In this document: positions 13,201-23,556 of the stretch, one piece after another | Position numbering within the stretch: position 1 is the first letter of the stretch | Layout of the letters: every line of letters begins with the position of its first letter | Assembly: GCA_963556195.1 (NCBI GenBank) | Contig: OY744553.1 | Coordinates: forward strand, 11,947,596-12,011,595 | Direction of reading: 5' to 3' | DNA from: Sepiola atlantica | Taxonomy: Eukaryota > Mollusca > Cephalopoda > Sepiida > Sepiolidae | Length of the DNA stretch: 64,000 nucleotides | The notes under the pieces: model-generated | What the model was told of the DNA's origin: nothing | Databases searched by the model: none | Seen by the model: only the letters and a program-made list of their open reading frames with translations | Program-made: the position numbers and the translations under genes

Positions 13201-16200
13201 AATAAGAACAAGAAGTGGAAGAAAAAAGAAATGAGAAAATAAGAACAAGAAGTGGAAGAAAAAAGAAATGAGAAAATAAGAACAAGAAGTGGAAGAAAAA
13301 AGAAATGAGAAAATAAGAACAAGAAGTGGAAGAAATAATAAATAAGAAAAATAAGAACAAGACGTGGAAAAAAAGAAATGAGAAAATAAGAACAAGAAAT
13401 GGAAGAAAAAAGAAATGAGAAAATAAGAACAAGAAGTGGAAGAAAAATGAAATGAGAAAATAAGAACAAGAAGTGGAAAAAAGAAATGAGAAAATAAGAA
13501 CAAGAAGTGGAAAAAAAAGAGAAAATAAGAACAAGAAGTAGAAAAAAGAAATGAGAAAATAAGAACAAAAAGTGGAAAAAAAAGAAATGAGAAAATAAAA
13601 ACAAGAAGTGGAAGAAAAAAGAAATGAGAAAATAAGAACAAGAAGTGAAAAAAAACGAAATGAGAAAATAAGAACAAGAAGTGGTAAAAAAAGAAATGAG
13701 AAAATAAGAACAAGAAGTGGAAGAAAAAAGAAATAAGAAAAATAAAAACAAGAAGTGGAAGAAAAAAGAAGTGAGAAAATAAGAACAATAAGTGGAAGAA
13801 AAAAGAAATAAGAAAAATAAGAACAAGAAGTGGAAAAAAAATGAGAAAATAAGAACAAGAAGTGGAAGAAAAAAGAAATGAGAAAATAAGAACAAGAAGT
13901 GGAAAAAAACGAAATGAGAAAATAAGAACAAGAAGTGGTAAAAAAAGAAATGAGAAAATAAGAACAAGAAGTGGAAGAAAAAAGAAATAAGAAAAATAAA
14001 AACAAGAAGTGGAAGAAAAAAGAAATGAGAAAATAAGAACAAGAAGTGGAAGAAAAAAGAAATAAGAAAAATAAGAACAAGAAGTGGAAAAAAAATGAGA
14101 AAATAAGAACAAGAAGTGGAAGAAAAATGAAATGAGAAAATAAGAACAAGAAGTGGAAGAAAAAAGTAATGAGAAAATAAGAACAAGAAGTGGAAGAAAT
14201 AAGAAATAAGAAAAATAAGAACAAGACGTGGAATAAAAAGAAATGAGAAAATAAGAACAAGAAGTGGAAGAAAAAAGAAATGAGAAAATAAGAACAAGAA
14301 GTGGAAAAAAGAAATGAGAAAATAAGAACAAGAAGTGGAAAGAAAGAAATGAGAAAATAAGAACAAGAAGTAGAAAAAAGAAATGAGAAAATAAGAACAA
14401 GAAGTGGAAGAAAAAAGAAATGAGAAAATAAGAACAAGAAGTAGAAAAAAGAAATGAGAAAATAAGAACAAGAAGTGAAAAAAAAAAGAAATGAGAAAAT
14501 AAAAACAAGAAGTAGAAATAAAGAAATGAGAAAATAAGAACAAGAAGGGAAAAAAAAAAGAAATGAGAAAATAAGAACAAGAAGTGGAAGAAAACAGAAA
14601 TGAGAAAATAAGAACAAGAAGTGGAAGAAAAAAGAAATGAGAAAATAAGAACAAGAAGTGGAAGAAAAAAAAAATGAGAAAATAAGAACAAGAAGTGGAA
14701 AAAAAATAAATGAGAAAATAAGAACAAGAAGTAGAAAAAAGAAATGAGAAAATAAGAACAAGAAGTGGAAAAAAGAAATGAGAAAATAAGAACAAGAAGT
14801 GGAAAAAAAAGAAATGAGAAAATAAGAACAAGAAGTGGAAAAAAAGAAATGAGAAAATAAGAACAAGAAGTGGAAAAAAAAGAAATGAGAAAATAAGAAC
14901 AAGAAGTGGAAGAAAAAAGAAATGAGAAAATAAGAACAAGAAGTGGAAAAAAAAGAAATGAGAAAATAAGAACAAGAAGTGGAAAAAAAAGAAATGAGAA
15001 AATAAAAACAAGAAGTGGAAGAAAAAAGAAATGAGAAAATAAGAACAAGAAGTGGAAGAAAAAAGAAATGAGAAAATAAGAACAAGAAGTGGAAGAAAAA
15101 AAAAATGAGAAAATAAGAACAAGAAGTGGAAAAAAAATAAATGAGAAAATAAGAACAAGAAGTAGAAAAAAGAAATGAGAAAATAAGAACAAGAAGTGGA
15201 AAAAAGAAATGAGAAAATAAGAACAAGAAGTGGAAAAAAAAGAAATGAGAAAATAAGAACAAGAAGTGGAAAAAAAAGAAATGAGAAAATAAGAACAAGA
15301 AGTGGAAAAAAAAGAAATGAGAAAATAAGAACAAGAAGTGGAAGAAAAAAGAAATGAGAAAATAAGAACAAGAAGTGGAAAAAAAAGAAATGAGAAAATA
15401 AGAACAAGAAGTGGAAAAAAAAGAAATGAGAAAATAAAAACAAGAAGTGGAAGAAAAAAGAAATGAGAAAATAAGAACAAGAAGTGGAAAAAAAAGAAAT
15501 GAGAAAATAAGAACAAAAAGTGGAAGAAAATAGAAATGAGAAAATAAGAACAAAAAGTGGAAGATAAAAGAAATGAGAAAATAAGAACAAGAAGTGGAAG
15601 AAAAAAGAAATGAGAAAATAAGAACAAGAAGTGGAAGAAAAAAGTAAAGGGAGAAAATAAGAACAAGAAGTGGAAAAAAAAGAAATGAGAAAATAAGAAC
15701 AAGAAGTGGATGAAAAAAGAAATGAGAAAATAAGAACAAGAAGTGGAAGAAAAAAGAAATGAGAAAATAAGAACAAGAAGTGGAAGAAAAAAGAAATGAG
15801 AAAATAAGAACAAGAAGTGGAAAAAAGAAATGAGAAAATAAGAACAAGAAGTGGGAGAAAAAAGAAATGAGAAAATAAGAACAAGAAGTGGAAGAAAAAA
15901 GAAATGAGCAAATAAGAACAAGAAGTTGAAAAAAGAAATGAATAAATAAGAACAAGAAGTGGAAAAAAATGAGAAAATAAGAACAAGAAGTGGAAAAAAT
16001 GAGAAAATAAGAAGAACAAGAAATGAAAGCAGAAAAAAATTAAAAAAATAATAACAAAAAAAATGAAGAAGAATAAAATGAGAAAAGCAGAAGAACAAGA
16101 AGTGGAAGAAAAAAGAAATGAGAAAAAAAGAAGAAAAAAAAGTGAAAAAAAATAAATAAGAAAATAGGAACAAAAAAGTGGAAGAAAAAAATGAGAAAAT

Positions 16201-16499
16201 AAGAAGGAAAAAAGTTTTAAAAAATAAAGTAAAAAATATTAACAAAAAAGTGGAAGAAACAAAAAATGAGAAAATAGGAAGGATATGAAGTCGAAAAAAT
16301 AAATGAGAAAATAAGAAGAACAAGAACTGAAAAAAAGAAATGAGAAAATAAGAAAAAAAAGTTGAAGCAATAAAAAATGAGAAAATAGGAAGAACACGAA
16401 GTTAAACAAAAAAGAAATGAGAAAATAGGAAGGATATGAAGTGGAAGGAAAAAGAAATTAGAAAATAGGAAGAAAAAGAAGTGGAAGAAAAAAAATATT

Positions 16500-17296
16500 G
16501 GAAAAAATTGTTATCGAAAAAGAAAAACAATATTGGGTCAGTAAGAGTGATGAAAAGGTGAATAACGTTTGAAAAAATACAGAAATAGCAACCAAATATC
16601 TAGTAAAATAAATAATAAAGTAAATAAGACAAATTAAAAAGAAGGAAAAACGGCGATGGAAACGAAAATAAGAAATAAGAAAAAAAAGAAGAAGAAGACA
16701 AAAGAAGGAGAAGAAAAAGAATGAGAAGAAGAACGTAACAAAAAATAAAAGAAGATGAAGAAGAAAAAGATGTAGAATGAATAGAAGAATAAACAAAAGA
16801 ACGAAAAGAAAACAAAGAAGATAGAGAAGAACGAAAGGAAAACGAAGGAGTAGAAAAGGAAGAAGACGAAGAATAAAAAGAAAAGAAAAAGAAGAAGAAC
16901 GAAACGAAAGTCAAGAATAGAAAAAAACAAAAAATAAAAAAGAACGAAAAAAATGAAGAAGAAGAAGAAAGTAAGAAAGAAGAAATAGAAAAAAAGATAA
17001 CAAATAAAAGAACTTAAAGAATTAGGAGTAGATAAAACGAAATTAAAAATTAGTAAAAGAAAAAGAAGAAGGAAAAAGTAGAACGAAAACAAAAAGACAA
17101 AAGAAGAAAATATAAAAGAAAAAGAACAAAAACAAAACAAAAAGAAAAAAGAAAAAAGAAAAGAAAAGAAAAACAAAAAAAAACAAAAGGAAATCAGAAT
17201 AGAAAAAGAACAGAAAACAAAAAGACAAAAGAAGAAAATATAGAAGAAAAAGAACAAAAACAAAACAAAAAGAAAAGTAAAGAAAAGAAAAAGAAG
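16500..17296. repeat. Purine-rich low-complexity tract
   Basis: A/G-rich sequence (AAAGAAGAAG and AACAAAAAC motifs) without the 37-bp unit. From about 17040 it is the reverse complement of the minisatellite that follows. The flip at about 17290-17300 forms a GAAAAGAAAAAGAAG / CTTCTTTTTCTTTTC hairpin. Frames on either strand are compositional artefacts. Confidence 0.85.
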
Positions 17297-18250
17297 ACTT
17301 CGTTCTTCTTTTTCTTTTCTTTTTGTTTTTGTTCTTTTTGTTCTCTATTTTCTTCGTTTTCCTTTTTGTTTTCGTTCTACTTTTTCTTTTCTTTTCTTTT
17401 TTCTTTTTGTTTTTGTTCTTTTTCTTCTATATTTTGTTCTGTTTTCTTTTTTTTTCGTTCTACTTATTCTTTTTTTTTCTTTTTTCTTTTTGTTTTGTTT
17501 TTGTTCTTTTTCTTCTATATTTTCTTTTTTCTTTTTGTTTTCGTTCTACTTTTTCTTTTCTTTTCTTTTTTCTTTTTGTTTTGTTTTTGTTCTTTTTCTT
17601 CTATATTTTCTTTTTCTTTTTGTTTTCGTTCTACTTTTTCTTTTCTTTTCTTTTTTCTTTTTGTTTTTGTTCTTTTTCTTCTATATTTTCTTCTTTTTTC
17701 TTTGTGTTTTCGTTCTACTTTTTCTTTTCTTTTCTCTTTTTGGTTTGTTTTTGTTCTTTTTCTTCTCTATTTTCTTCTTTTTTCTTTTTGTTTTCGTTCT
17801 ACTTTTTCTTTTCTTTTCTTTTTTCTTTTTGTTTTGTTTTTGTTCGTTTTCTTCTATATTTTCTTCTTTTCTTTTTGTTTTCGTTCTACTTTTTCTTTTC
17901 TTTTCTTTTTTCTTTTTGTTTGTTTTTGTTTATTTTCTTCTATATTTTCTTTTTTCTTTTTGTTTTCGTTCTACTTTTTCTTTTCTTTTCTTTTTTCTTT
18001 TTGTTTTCGTTTAACTTTTTTCTTTTCTTTTCTTTTTTTGTTTTGTTTTTGTTCTTTTTCTTCTATATTTTCTTCTTTTTTCTTTTTGTTTTCGTTCTAC
18101 TTTTTCTTTTCTTTTCTCTTTTTGGTTTGTTTTTGTTCTTTTTCTTCTCTATTTTCTTCTTTTTTCTTTTTGTTTTCGTTCTACTTTTTCTTTTCTTTTC
18201 GTTTTTCTGTTTGTTTTGTTTTTGTTCACTTTCTTCTATATTTTCTTCTT
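17297..18250. repeat. 85-bp pyrimidine-rich minisatellite
   Basis: About ten units marked by CTATATTTTC (near 17428, 17516, 17601, 17681, 17766, 17855, 17939, 18063, 18148, 18236; one 124-bp step) alternating with GTTTTCGTTCTAC. Plus-strand frames of 174-325 codons are artefacts of the stop-poor repeat. The array ends at a TTCTTCTTCGAAGAAGAA palindrome (about 18242-18259), where purines resume. Confidence 0.92.
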
Positions 18251-18259
18251 CGAAGAAGA

Positions 18260-19200
18260 AAAAAGAGAACAAAAAGAGAAAGAAGAACATCATTGAGTAA
18301 TCTAATATTACAAAAATAACTACTGCAAAAATAAAACGGAATAATTTCAAACGAAACCGAAATCAAAAGTAAAGGGTCGGTAAGAACGATGAAAAAGTCA
18401 ATAACATTCGAGGAAGACATACGAAAACATGGCGCACATCAAAAAGAAACCTGCTTTATCATAAGGCGTGAGGAGCCTTTTCAGATGTTAATCAAACTTT
18501 TGGCGCGCTTTTGTATTGTGAGCCAGCGCAAAAAGGCGGCGCAAAGCAGAACACAAAATGGCCGCCAATAAACGTTTAATGCGATTTAACAAAACAAAGA
18601 AACGACGATCGATTCGCTATTCTGCTTGTTATACTCCCGCGGGAGATATTACATGGGAAACCGAAATCTGAGAGAAAACGTTTTAACTTTCTACGGTTAA
18701 ATGCGAAAGTCGATTGAAAGGTTTATGAAAGAGAAATGGTTTTGGAAATAAAACAAGGACAATAAGAAGAACAACTGTTGCAAAAATAAAATACAGGAAC
18801 AAAATCAAAAAAGCAGGAAAGAAATATGTCGTTTTGATCTATTCGAATTTAGTTTGAATTGCTTGAATAAAATATCAAAAACCGAAATATATGCATATTT
18901 AACTGCTTGTATTCAGATACATCTATGTACTTCACTACATTTTCCAAAGATATATTTGAAAGATATATGTACACACTACGAGAGGTACCCGTCGTGGACC
19001 GGGTGACAAAATCGTAGAATTTGAATAAGCATATACTAGCAGTTATAACGTCGTTGGTCGGGTGACGAAAACAAAGACAAGATTATGAAACAAGCGAAAA
19101 CAAGAATACGAAGAATTGCGAATTACTGAAGACTTCTTCCCAGTCATGCAGATGGAACGAGAGCATGCTACCCCCGTGGATTTATAAAGAGTTCCGTTTG
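18260..19200. other. Unassigned intergenic sequence
   Basis: No gene recognised. Two short motifs of the type ACCCGtcGTggaCCGGGTGAC (about 18987 and 19050) recur in degenerate form near 19376, 39217, 39451 and 53417, suggesting an old dispersed repeat. Confidence 0.4.
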
Positions 19201-19204
19201 AAAT

Positions 19205-19285
19205 GCCGTCCACATTCCCGAATTCGACAAAGTACACCTGAAGAAGGTCGGAGGTTACATCGGCCGAAACGTTGTGATAAAAACA
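19205..19285 (+). ncRNA. Hammerhead-like motif G (weak)
   Basis: Core CTGAAGA with GAAA. Stem II GGTCG/CGGCC gives five pairs around a GAGGTTACAT loop, with one unpaired A at position 10.1. The palindromic ACGTT after the core and a GTG opposite CAC before it allow only a minimal stem III and a 3-bp stem I. Order and core fit a hammerhead; helices I and III are poor. Confidence 0.35.
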
Positions 19286-19439
19286 CCCAAGATGAGAACA
19301 GTAGTTCGAATATACCAAATTCTACGAAACGAAATCAACTTTTGTAAATTTAATAACAAAACAAAAAACAATGTACCCGTTGTTATCCGGGTGGTAAATT
19401 GGAAAAATGGCATGACGTAAAAAAATATATATATACTGC

Positions 19440-19780
19440 GTATTGATTTACTCCTCTCCAGGAGTTAGGCACAAGGCCAGTTTTTATCTTACTCCCACAA
19501 GTAAGATGTGACCCAAGGTCTGGTCAGGAAAGTGGGGTTTAAAAATTGCCTGGGCAGCCCGTCGGCATTCCTCGGTAGGGGCGCCTCAGGCAGTAAGCAA
19601 TAAACTTACTCCTCCCCAAAGAGGGGGGCGACGCCTGGGAGGGTGGACCTCCTAGAACCGCACAGGACAGACCCATAGACCGGCGTAAATCAAGTCCCGA
19701 AGGCCAAGACAATACCAGTCTATGGGGTGCAGTATCCATCGGAACAGATACTACACTTTGATCTTAGCCAAAAGGCCTGG
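19440..19780 (-). mobile_element. U2 snRNA-headed SINE, copy 1 of a tandem pair
   Basis: Read on the minus strand, the 5' end is GGCCTTTTGGCTAAGATCAA followed by AGTGTAGTATCTGTTCCGAT. This is nearly the first 36 nt of U2 snRNA, including the branch-point-recognition region GTGTAGTA, missing only the first few bases. A CTGGTATTG motif further on resembles the U2 3' stem-loop. The body then contains a GGTCCACCCTCCCAGGC block and a TGACCCAAGG/TAAGATGTG tail. A functional U2 gene would keep the Sm site and full length; this does not. snRNA-headed SINEs (SINEU class) are known from other animals. Confidence 0.75.
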
Positions 19781-20125
19781 GTATTGATTTATTCCTCTCC
19801 AGGAGTTAGGCACAAGGCTAGTTTTTATCTTACTCCCACAAGTAAGATGTGACCCAAGGTCGGGTCGGGAAAGTGGGGTTTAAAAATTGCCTGGGCAGGC
19901 CCGTCGGCATTCCCCGGTAGGGGCACCTCAGGCAGTAAGCAATAAACTTACTCCTCCCCAAAGAGGGGGGCGAAGCCTGGGAGGGTGGACCTCCAAGAAC
20001 TGCACAGGACAGACCCATAGACCGGCGTAAATCAAACCCCGAAGGCCAAGACAATACCAGTCTATGGGGTGCAGTATCCATCGGAACAGATACTACACTT
20101 TGATCTTAGCCAAAAGGCCTGGGTA
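19781..20125 (-). mobile_element. U2 snRNA-headed SINE, copy 2 of a tandem pair
   Basis: Directly repeats 19440-19780 with only scattered substitutions and ends in the same U2-like head. The head-to-tail arrangement without intervening DNA or a poly-A run suggests unequal exchange, or insertion of a dimer, rather than two independent insertions. Confidence 0.75.
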
Positions 20126-20869
20126 GCCAAGATGTCACTGAGAGATCACTGAGGAACTTTTCAAAACTTGAGTAGATTCTTTATTTTTGATCGTACCTGA
20201 ATGTGACTCTAACATAATATGAACAAGACGATGGAGATTTGTTTGCATGAAAGGACAAAATTGAAAAAGCATTTATTTATGAAAAATAACATATGAGAAA
20301 GGTAGTCCATATAACCACAATTTTATAGATTTTTGATTCATAAAAAATAACATCTTTTAAATGGTTTCCATTTTCAGCTTCACAGATTTGCACCCTTTCC
20401 AAAAGATTATCCATGACGGATTACAGGATCACCCGATTACGATTTAATTCTCCGACTTCATTCCTGATGTTCTCTTTCAATTCCTGTAGAGGTTCAGGTT
20501 TGTTGATGTAAACCTTTTCTTTGAGATACCCCTACAAGAAAAAGTCAGGGCTAGCCAAGTCTGGGCAACGTGAACACTAGTTGACATTAATGTCAACTTT
20601 TTAATTTTTGTTCTTTTTTAAGGTACCATAATAATTAAAGAATCTATTCAAGTTAAACATCCCTGAGTGATTCCTCAGTGTCTTCTTGGTATCCTAGTAA
20701 TCCGTGTAAGATTTATGTCCACAGTGTAAACATCCGGAGAATCTTTACTCTGTTTATAGAATAGTGCTCAATAATAAATAGAGCTATTTATATATAATAA
20801 TGCTTTTATTTTTACAAACAACATGTTCTGAATGAATATGTAGCCATAATATGTTTATATAAATAAAAC

Positions 20870-20870
<1 letters not shown>
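20126..20870. other. Unassigned sequence with a GTGCTCAAT module
   Basis: No gene. At 20755-20800 lies a module of the form TTTATAnAnAGTGCTCAATA followed by AnAAATAGAGCT and T-rich DNA. The same module appears at 23557-23592 and 55200-55240, each beside a TA microsatellite and an inverted repeat, so it is probably the terminus of a shared element family. Confidence 0.45.

Positions 20871-20871
<1 letters not shown>

Positions 20872-20917
<46 letters not shown>
20872..20917. repeat. (TA)n microsatellite
   Basis: About 22 TA units at the left edge of a hammerhead-bearing inverted repeat. Confidence 0.97.
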
Positions 20918-20919
<2 letters not shown>

Positions 20920-20964
20920 ATGGAAATTGAAAAAAAGGAAAACCAAAAAATATTATTTATGTAT

Positions 20965-21006
20965 TCATCAACGTTTCGTCTTTATTTCAAGATTTCCTCA
21001 GGATGA
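20965..21006 (-). ncRNA. Hammerhead ribozyme motif H (left arm)
   Basis: Minus strand: CTGAGGA core (20995-21001) and GAAA (20974-20977). Stem II is TCTT/AAGA with an unpaired A and an A.C closing position. Minimal stem III is the palindrome ACGT. The cleavage triplet is GUU. Stem I TCATC/GATGA is five perfect pairs. CUGANGA and GAAA are intact. Confidence 0.55.
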
Positions 21007-21081
21007 TTGTCTGAAGAAAATAACACACAAGTGCAACATTTTTGAAACAACTTGTACTTGTGTGTTATTTACTTGAGACTA

Positions 21082-21123
21082 TCATCCTGAGAAAGTCTAG
21101 AAATAAAGACGAAACGTTGATGA
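21082..21123 (+). ncRNA. Hammerhead-like motif (right arm), core damaged
   Basis: Same layout as the left-arm motif: stem I TCATC/GATGA, stem II GTCT/AGAC, then GAAACGTT. The core reads CTGAGAA, consistent with loss of the invariant G8, so self-cleavage is unlikely. Confidence 0.5.
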
Positions 21124-21201
21124 ATACATAAATAATATCTTTTGTTTTTTCTTGTTTTCAATTTCCATTACGTGGGAAAACTATTTCCATTCTTTATCAT
21201 T

Positions 21202-21203
<2 letters not shown>

Positions 21204-21287
<84 letters not shown>
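21204..21287. repeat. (CT)n-(TA)n compound microsatellite
   Basis: About 50 bp of CT with one TGT interruption, then about 34 bp of TA. Confidence 0.97.
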
Positions 21288-21295
<8 letters not shown>

Positions 21296-21424
21296 TTATT
21301 TTCAATATATATATATACATATATTTAAATGTTAAATTAAAGTTAATTGAACTATCGTTTAATAATAATAATAATAATAATAATAATCTATCGTGATAAT
21401 ATAAAGCTCAAAATATTAAATAAA

Positions 21425-21705
21425 TAAATCAATTCTAGAGATGAAAGATGAGAATAAAAAATTGCGAATATACAATATTTATTAGAACGTTCAGAGCAAA
21501 GTTCAGAGCAAGGAGCTTTATATCCTTAATCCATGTTGCCGATAATACTTACAATTACATTGTCGGCTTTTCCCTATTATCTGATGAAAAAAGTTTATCT
21601 TTGAAAATCCATGGATTAAGGATATGAAGTTCCTTGCTCTGAACTGTTGATGTTCTAATAAATATTGTATCTTTACAATTTTTTATTCTCACCTTTCGTC
21701 TTTAG

Positions 21706-21710
<5 letters not shown>
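21425..21710. repeat. Inverted repeat containing hammerhead motif B
   Basis: Arms around 21425-21530 and 21610-21710 share GATGAAAGATGAGAATAAAA, CAATATTTATTAGAAC, CAGAGCAAGGA and TATCCTTAATCCATG in reverse-complementary positions. The apex between them carries the hammerhead core. The right edge meets a TA array. Confidence 0.7.
21571..21625 (+). ncRNA. Hammerhead ribozyme motif B
   Basis: CTGATGA at 21581-21587 and GAAA at 21603-21606. Stem II is AAAG/CTTT with two extra A after the core. Stem III AATC/GATT is perfect, with a CATG loop. The cleavage triplet is UUA (cut after 21618). Stem I is only partly paired. Core intact; stem I is the weak point. Confidence 0.5.

Positions 21711-21769
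<59 letters not shown>
21708..21769. repeat. (TA)n microsatellite
   Basis: About 30 TA units. Confidence 0.97.
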
Positions 21770-21773
<4 letters not shown>

Positions 21774-21775
21774 TA

Positions 21776-22020
21776 CCTCCTTATCAGAAAGTTTGACACA
21801 AGGTCAGGTGTGGTTTTTAGAAACCATAGCACTAGAATAAACTAACTTTGGCCGACAAAAAATGCATTTCCCAGTAGGGGCGTCTCAGGCGATTAACAGT
21901 AGACTAACCTTTTCTAAGGGAGAAAGTAAAGCCAAGTAGGTTGGACCTCCTAGGACTGACCCGAACAACGGATCAATCGGACAGCAATAAAGCCATTGTC
22001 GGACTGCTTTGGCTTTCCAA
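21776..22020 (-). mobile_element. SINE of the U2-body family, head not U2
   Basis: Shares the tail (GACACAAGGTCAG), the AGTAGGGGCG and CTCAGGCGATT blocks and the TTGGACCTCCTAGGACTG block of the U2-headed SINEs. Beyond that it continues into sequence lacking the U2 head. Diverged relative of 28437-28770 and 62658-62955. Confidence 0.6.
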
Positions 22021-22600
22021 AATACGAAGCCGGAATATCTATTAATACAAACATATGGAGAGTTGTTTTTCTGGGCTTTTAAATTAAATGCTTTTGATTT
22101 AGAAATAATTTTTAGTAATACAGAATTTTTTCTCATTATTTTTTAATTTTTGTTTCTTCTTTTTTCTTTTCTTTTCTATTTTCCTCTTTTTATTGTTTAT
22201 TTTACCTCTATTTTACTTTGCCTCTCTTATTTCTATTAGTATTTTACGATTTAATTTAGAATCACAATCTTTAGGAAAAGTATACGTAATTTTGATAGCT
22301 CTCTTAGTGTCAAATACGGCGTTCATGAAATGGAACCGGAACTTATGTTCCTAAATAAACCTACATATACAAATGCTTTTATAATATGAGTTTTATTTTT
22401 GTCTTTCATTTTCTGATGTTCTTGGATACGATTTTGGCTTTTCTTTCTGATAAGTCAAACTTATAGAAAATCCAAGATATATAACTCTATATGTTGGCTG
22501 TCTAAGTGTTAACGAAACGGGCCGTCCAGAAATTATTTTTTTTAGAAATTAATAAAGTAACTGGAAATTAAGTTACTATTGTTTATTTATACTTGCTCTT
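22021..22600. other. Unassigned AT-rich sequence
   Basis: Nothing recognised except a short CT/TTTC-rich stretch near 22141-22200. Confidence 0.4.
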
Positions 22601-22602
22601 GT

Positions 22603-22930
22603 TTTGGCCGGGATCAAAGTGTAGTATCTATTCCGATGGATACTACCCCCATAAACTGGTATTGTCTTGGCCTTCGGGGCTATATTTACGCCGGTGTATG
22701 GGTCTGTCCTGTGCAGTTCTAGGTGGTCCACCCTCCCAGGCTTTGCCTTCTCACCCTTTGATAAGGGGTTAGTTTATTGCTAATCGCCTGAGGCGCCCCT
22801 ACCGGGGAATGCAGACGGGGCTGCCCAGGCATTTTTTGTAGGCCAGAGTGCTCACCTTCTCGGGCGCTGGCTTTTCAAATCACACTTTCCTGACCTTGTG
22901 TCACATCTTACCGCTGTGGGATGTAGATAA
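22603..22930 (+). mobile_element. U2 snRNA-headed SINE
   Basis: Plus-strand copy. It starts at a TTTTGGCcGGGATCAAAGTG head (degenerate GGCTAAGATCAA), then TAGTATCTATTCCGATGGAT. ACTGGTATTGTCTTGGCCTT, CCACCCTCCCAGGC, CGCCTGAGGCGCCCCTACCG and the CTTGTGTCACATCTTACC tail follow. More diverged than the tandem pair at 19.4-20.1 kb. Confidence 0.72.
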
Positions 22931-23162
22931 ATAACATATTACAGTGATTAGAAACACATTGGTATCGTCGGTTTAAAATCTTAAGAAAAGGGATTTGAAA
23001 CACACGGTACCGATGTAAATAAAATATTGACTTTTGGTATGAACAACATCTTGTTTACTTATATATGCTCTGTTGTTGCGAGTTGACAATCATCGAGCTT
23101 TAAATTTAAATAAGTCCGTCTACATAACATATACAAAGTATATGCTAAAACATATTTTCTTA

Positions 23163-23167
<5 letters not shown>

Positions 23168-23217
<50 letters not shown>
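23168..23217. repeat. (TA)n microsatellite
   Basis: About 25 TA units. Confidence 0.97.
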
Positions 23218-23222
<5 letters not shown>

Positions 23223-23435
23223 CAACACTTTTTGGAAGAAAAATTGTACAGAGTGCTCAATTATAGAAGCAACAGATAATATATTTATGTATTTAATAAT
23301 ATATTTGCGTGTGGGTTATGTTATACTATTGATTTGGTGCCACAGAACTCGATGATGTATTAATCCCCTTCGAACCGAAGCTTTTTCAGCTTCCAGTATA
23401 AAACTGAAAACTGGTGCAACATAATCCAATAATGT

Positions 23436-23436
<1 letters not shown>

Positions 23437-23507
<71 letters not shown>
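23437..23507. repeat. (TA)n microsatellite
   Basis: About 35 TA units. Confidence 0.97.
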
Positions 23508-23509
<2 letters not shown>

Positions 23510-23556
23510 CACGATAAAACATCCACAGGATAGTAATCCAAAGAATTTCAACCGGG

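Larger units (their letters stand above)
3060..16500. repeat. 13-kb A/G-rich satellite, about 37-bp unit
   Basis: The unit runs AAGAACAAGAAGTGGAAGAA followed by A-rich DNA, GAAATG and AGAAAAT. It is about 37 bp with 33-38 bp variants from poly-A length changes and small deletions, so roughly 350 units are present. Variants recur in blocks: ACGTGG, AAATTAG, GTGGTAAAA, GTAGAAA. Three diverged spacer modules beginning AATGAAAGCAGAAA occur at 3251, 6781 and about 16022. The first two start a 3.53-kb higher-order duplication. The pyrimidine strand of the unit has no stop codon in any frame, so minus-strand frames run up to about 3050 codons of Phe/Leu/Ser. These are not treated as genes. Confidence 0.97.
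20918..21172. repeat. Inverted repeat with a hammerhead motif in each arm
   Basis: The left arm (about 20918-21045) and right arm (about 21050-21172) are imperfect reverse complements, so the locus can fold into a long hairpin. Each arm carries a hammerhead-like core pointing away from the centre. The block lies between (TA)n and (CT)n(TA)n arrays and has no coding frame. Confidence 0.8.

Noticed and set aside
3090..16323. Minus-strand reading frames of 162 to 3054 codons
   Set aside because: Overlap in all three frames, consist of one repeating Phe/Leu/Ser pattern, and follow from a repeat unit without stop codons on that strand.
16458..18420. Frames of 60 to 325 codons on both strands
   Set aside because: Low-complexity Phe/Leu/Ser or Lys/Arg products of purine/pyrimidine tracts; no family features.
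19440..20125. Functional tandem U2 snRNA genes
   Set aside because: Only the first about 36 bases match U2; no Sm site or full U2 body; degenerate copies are dispersed elsewhere in the window.
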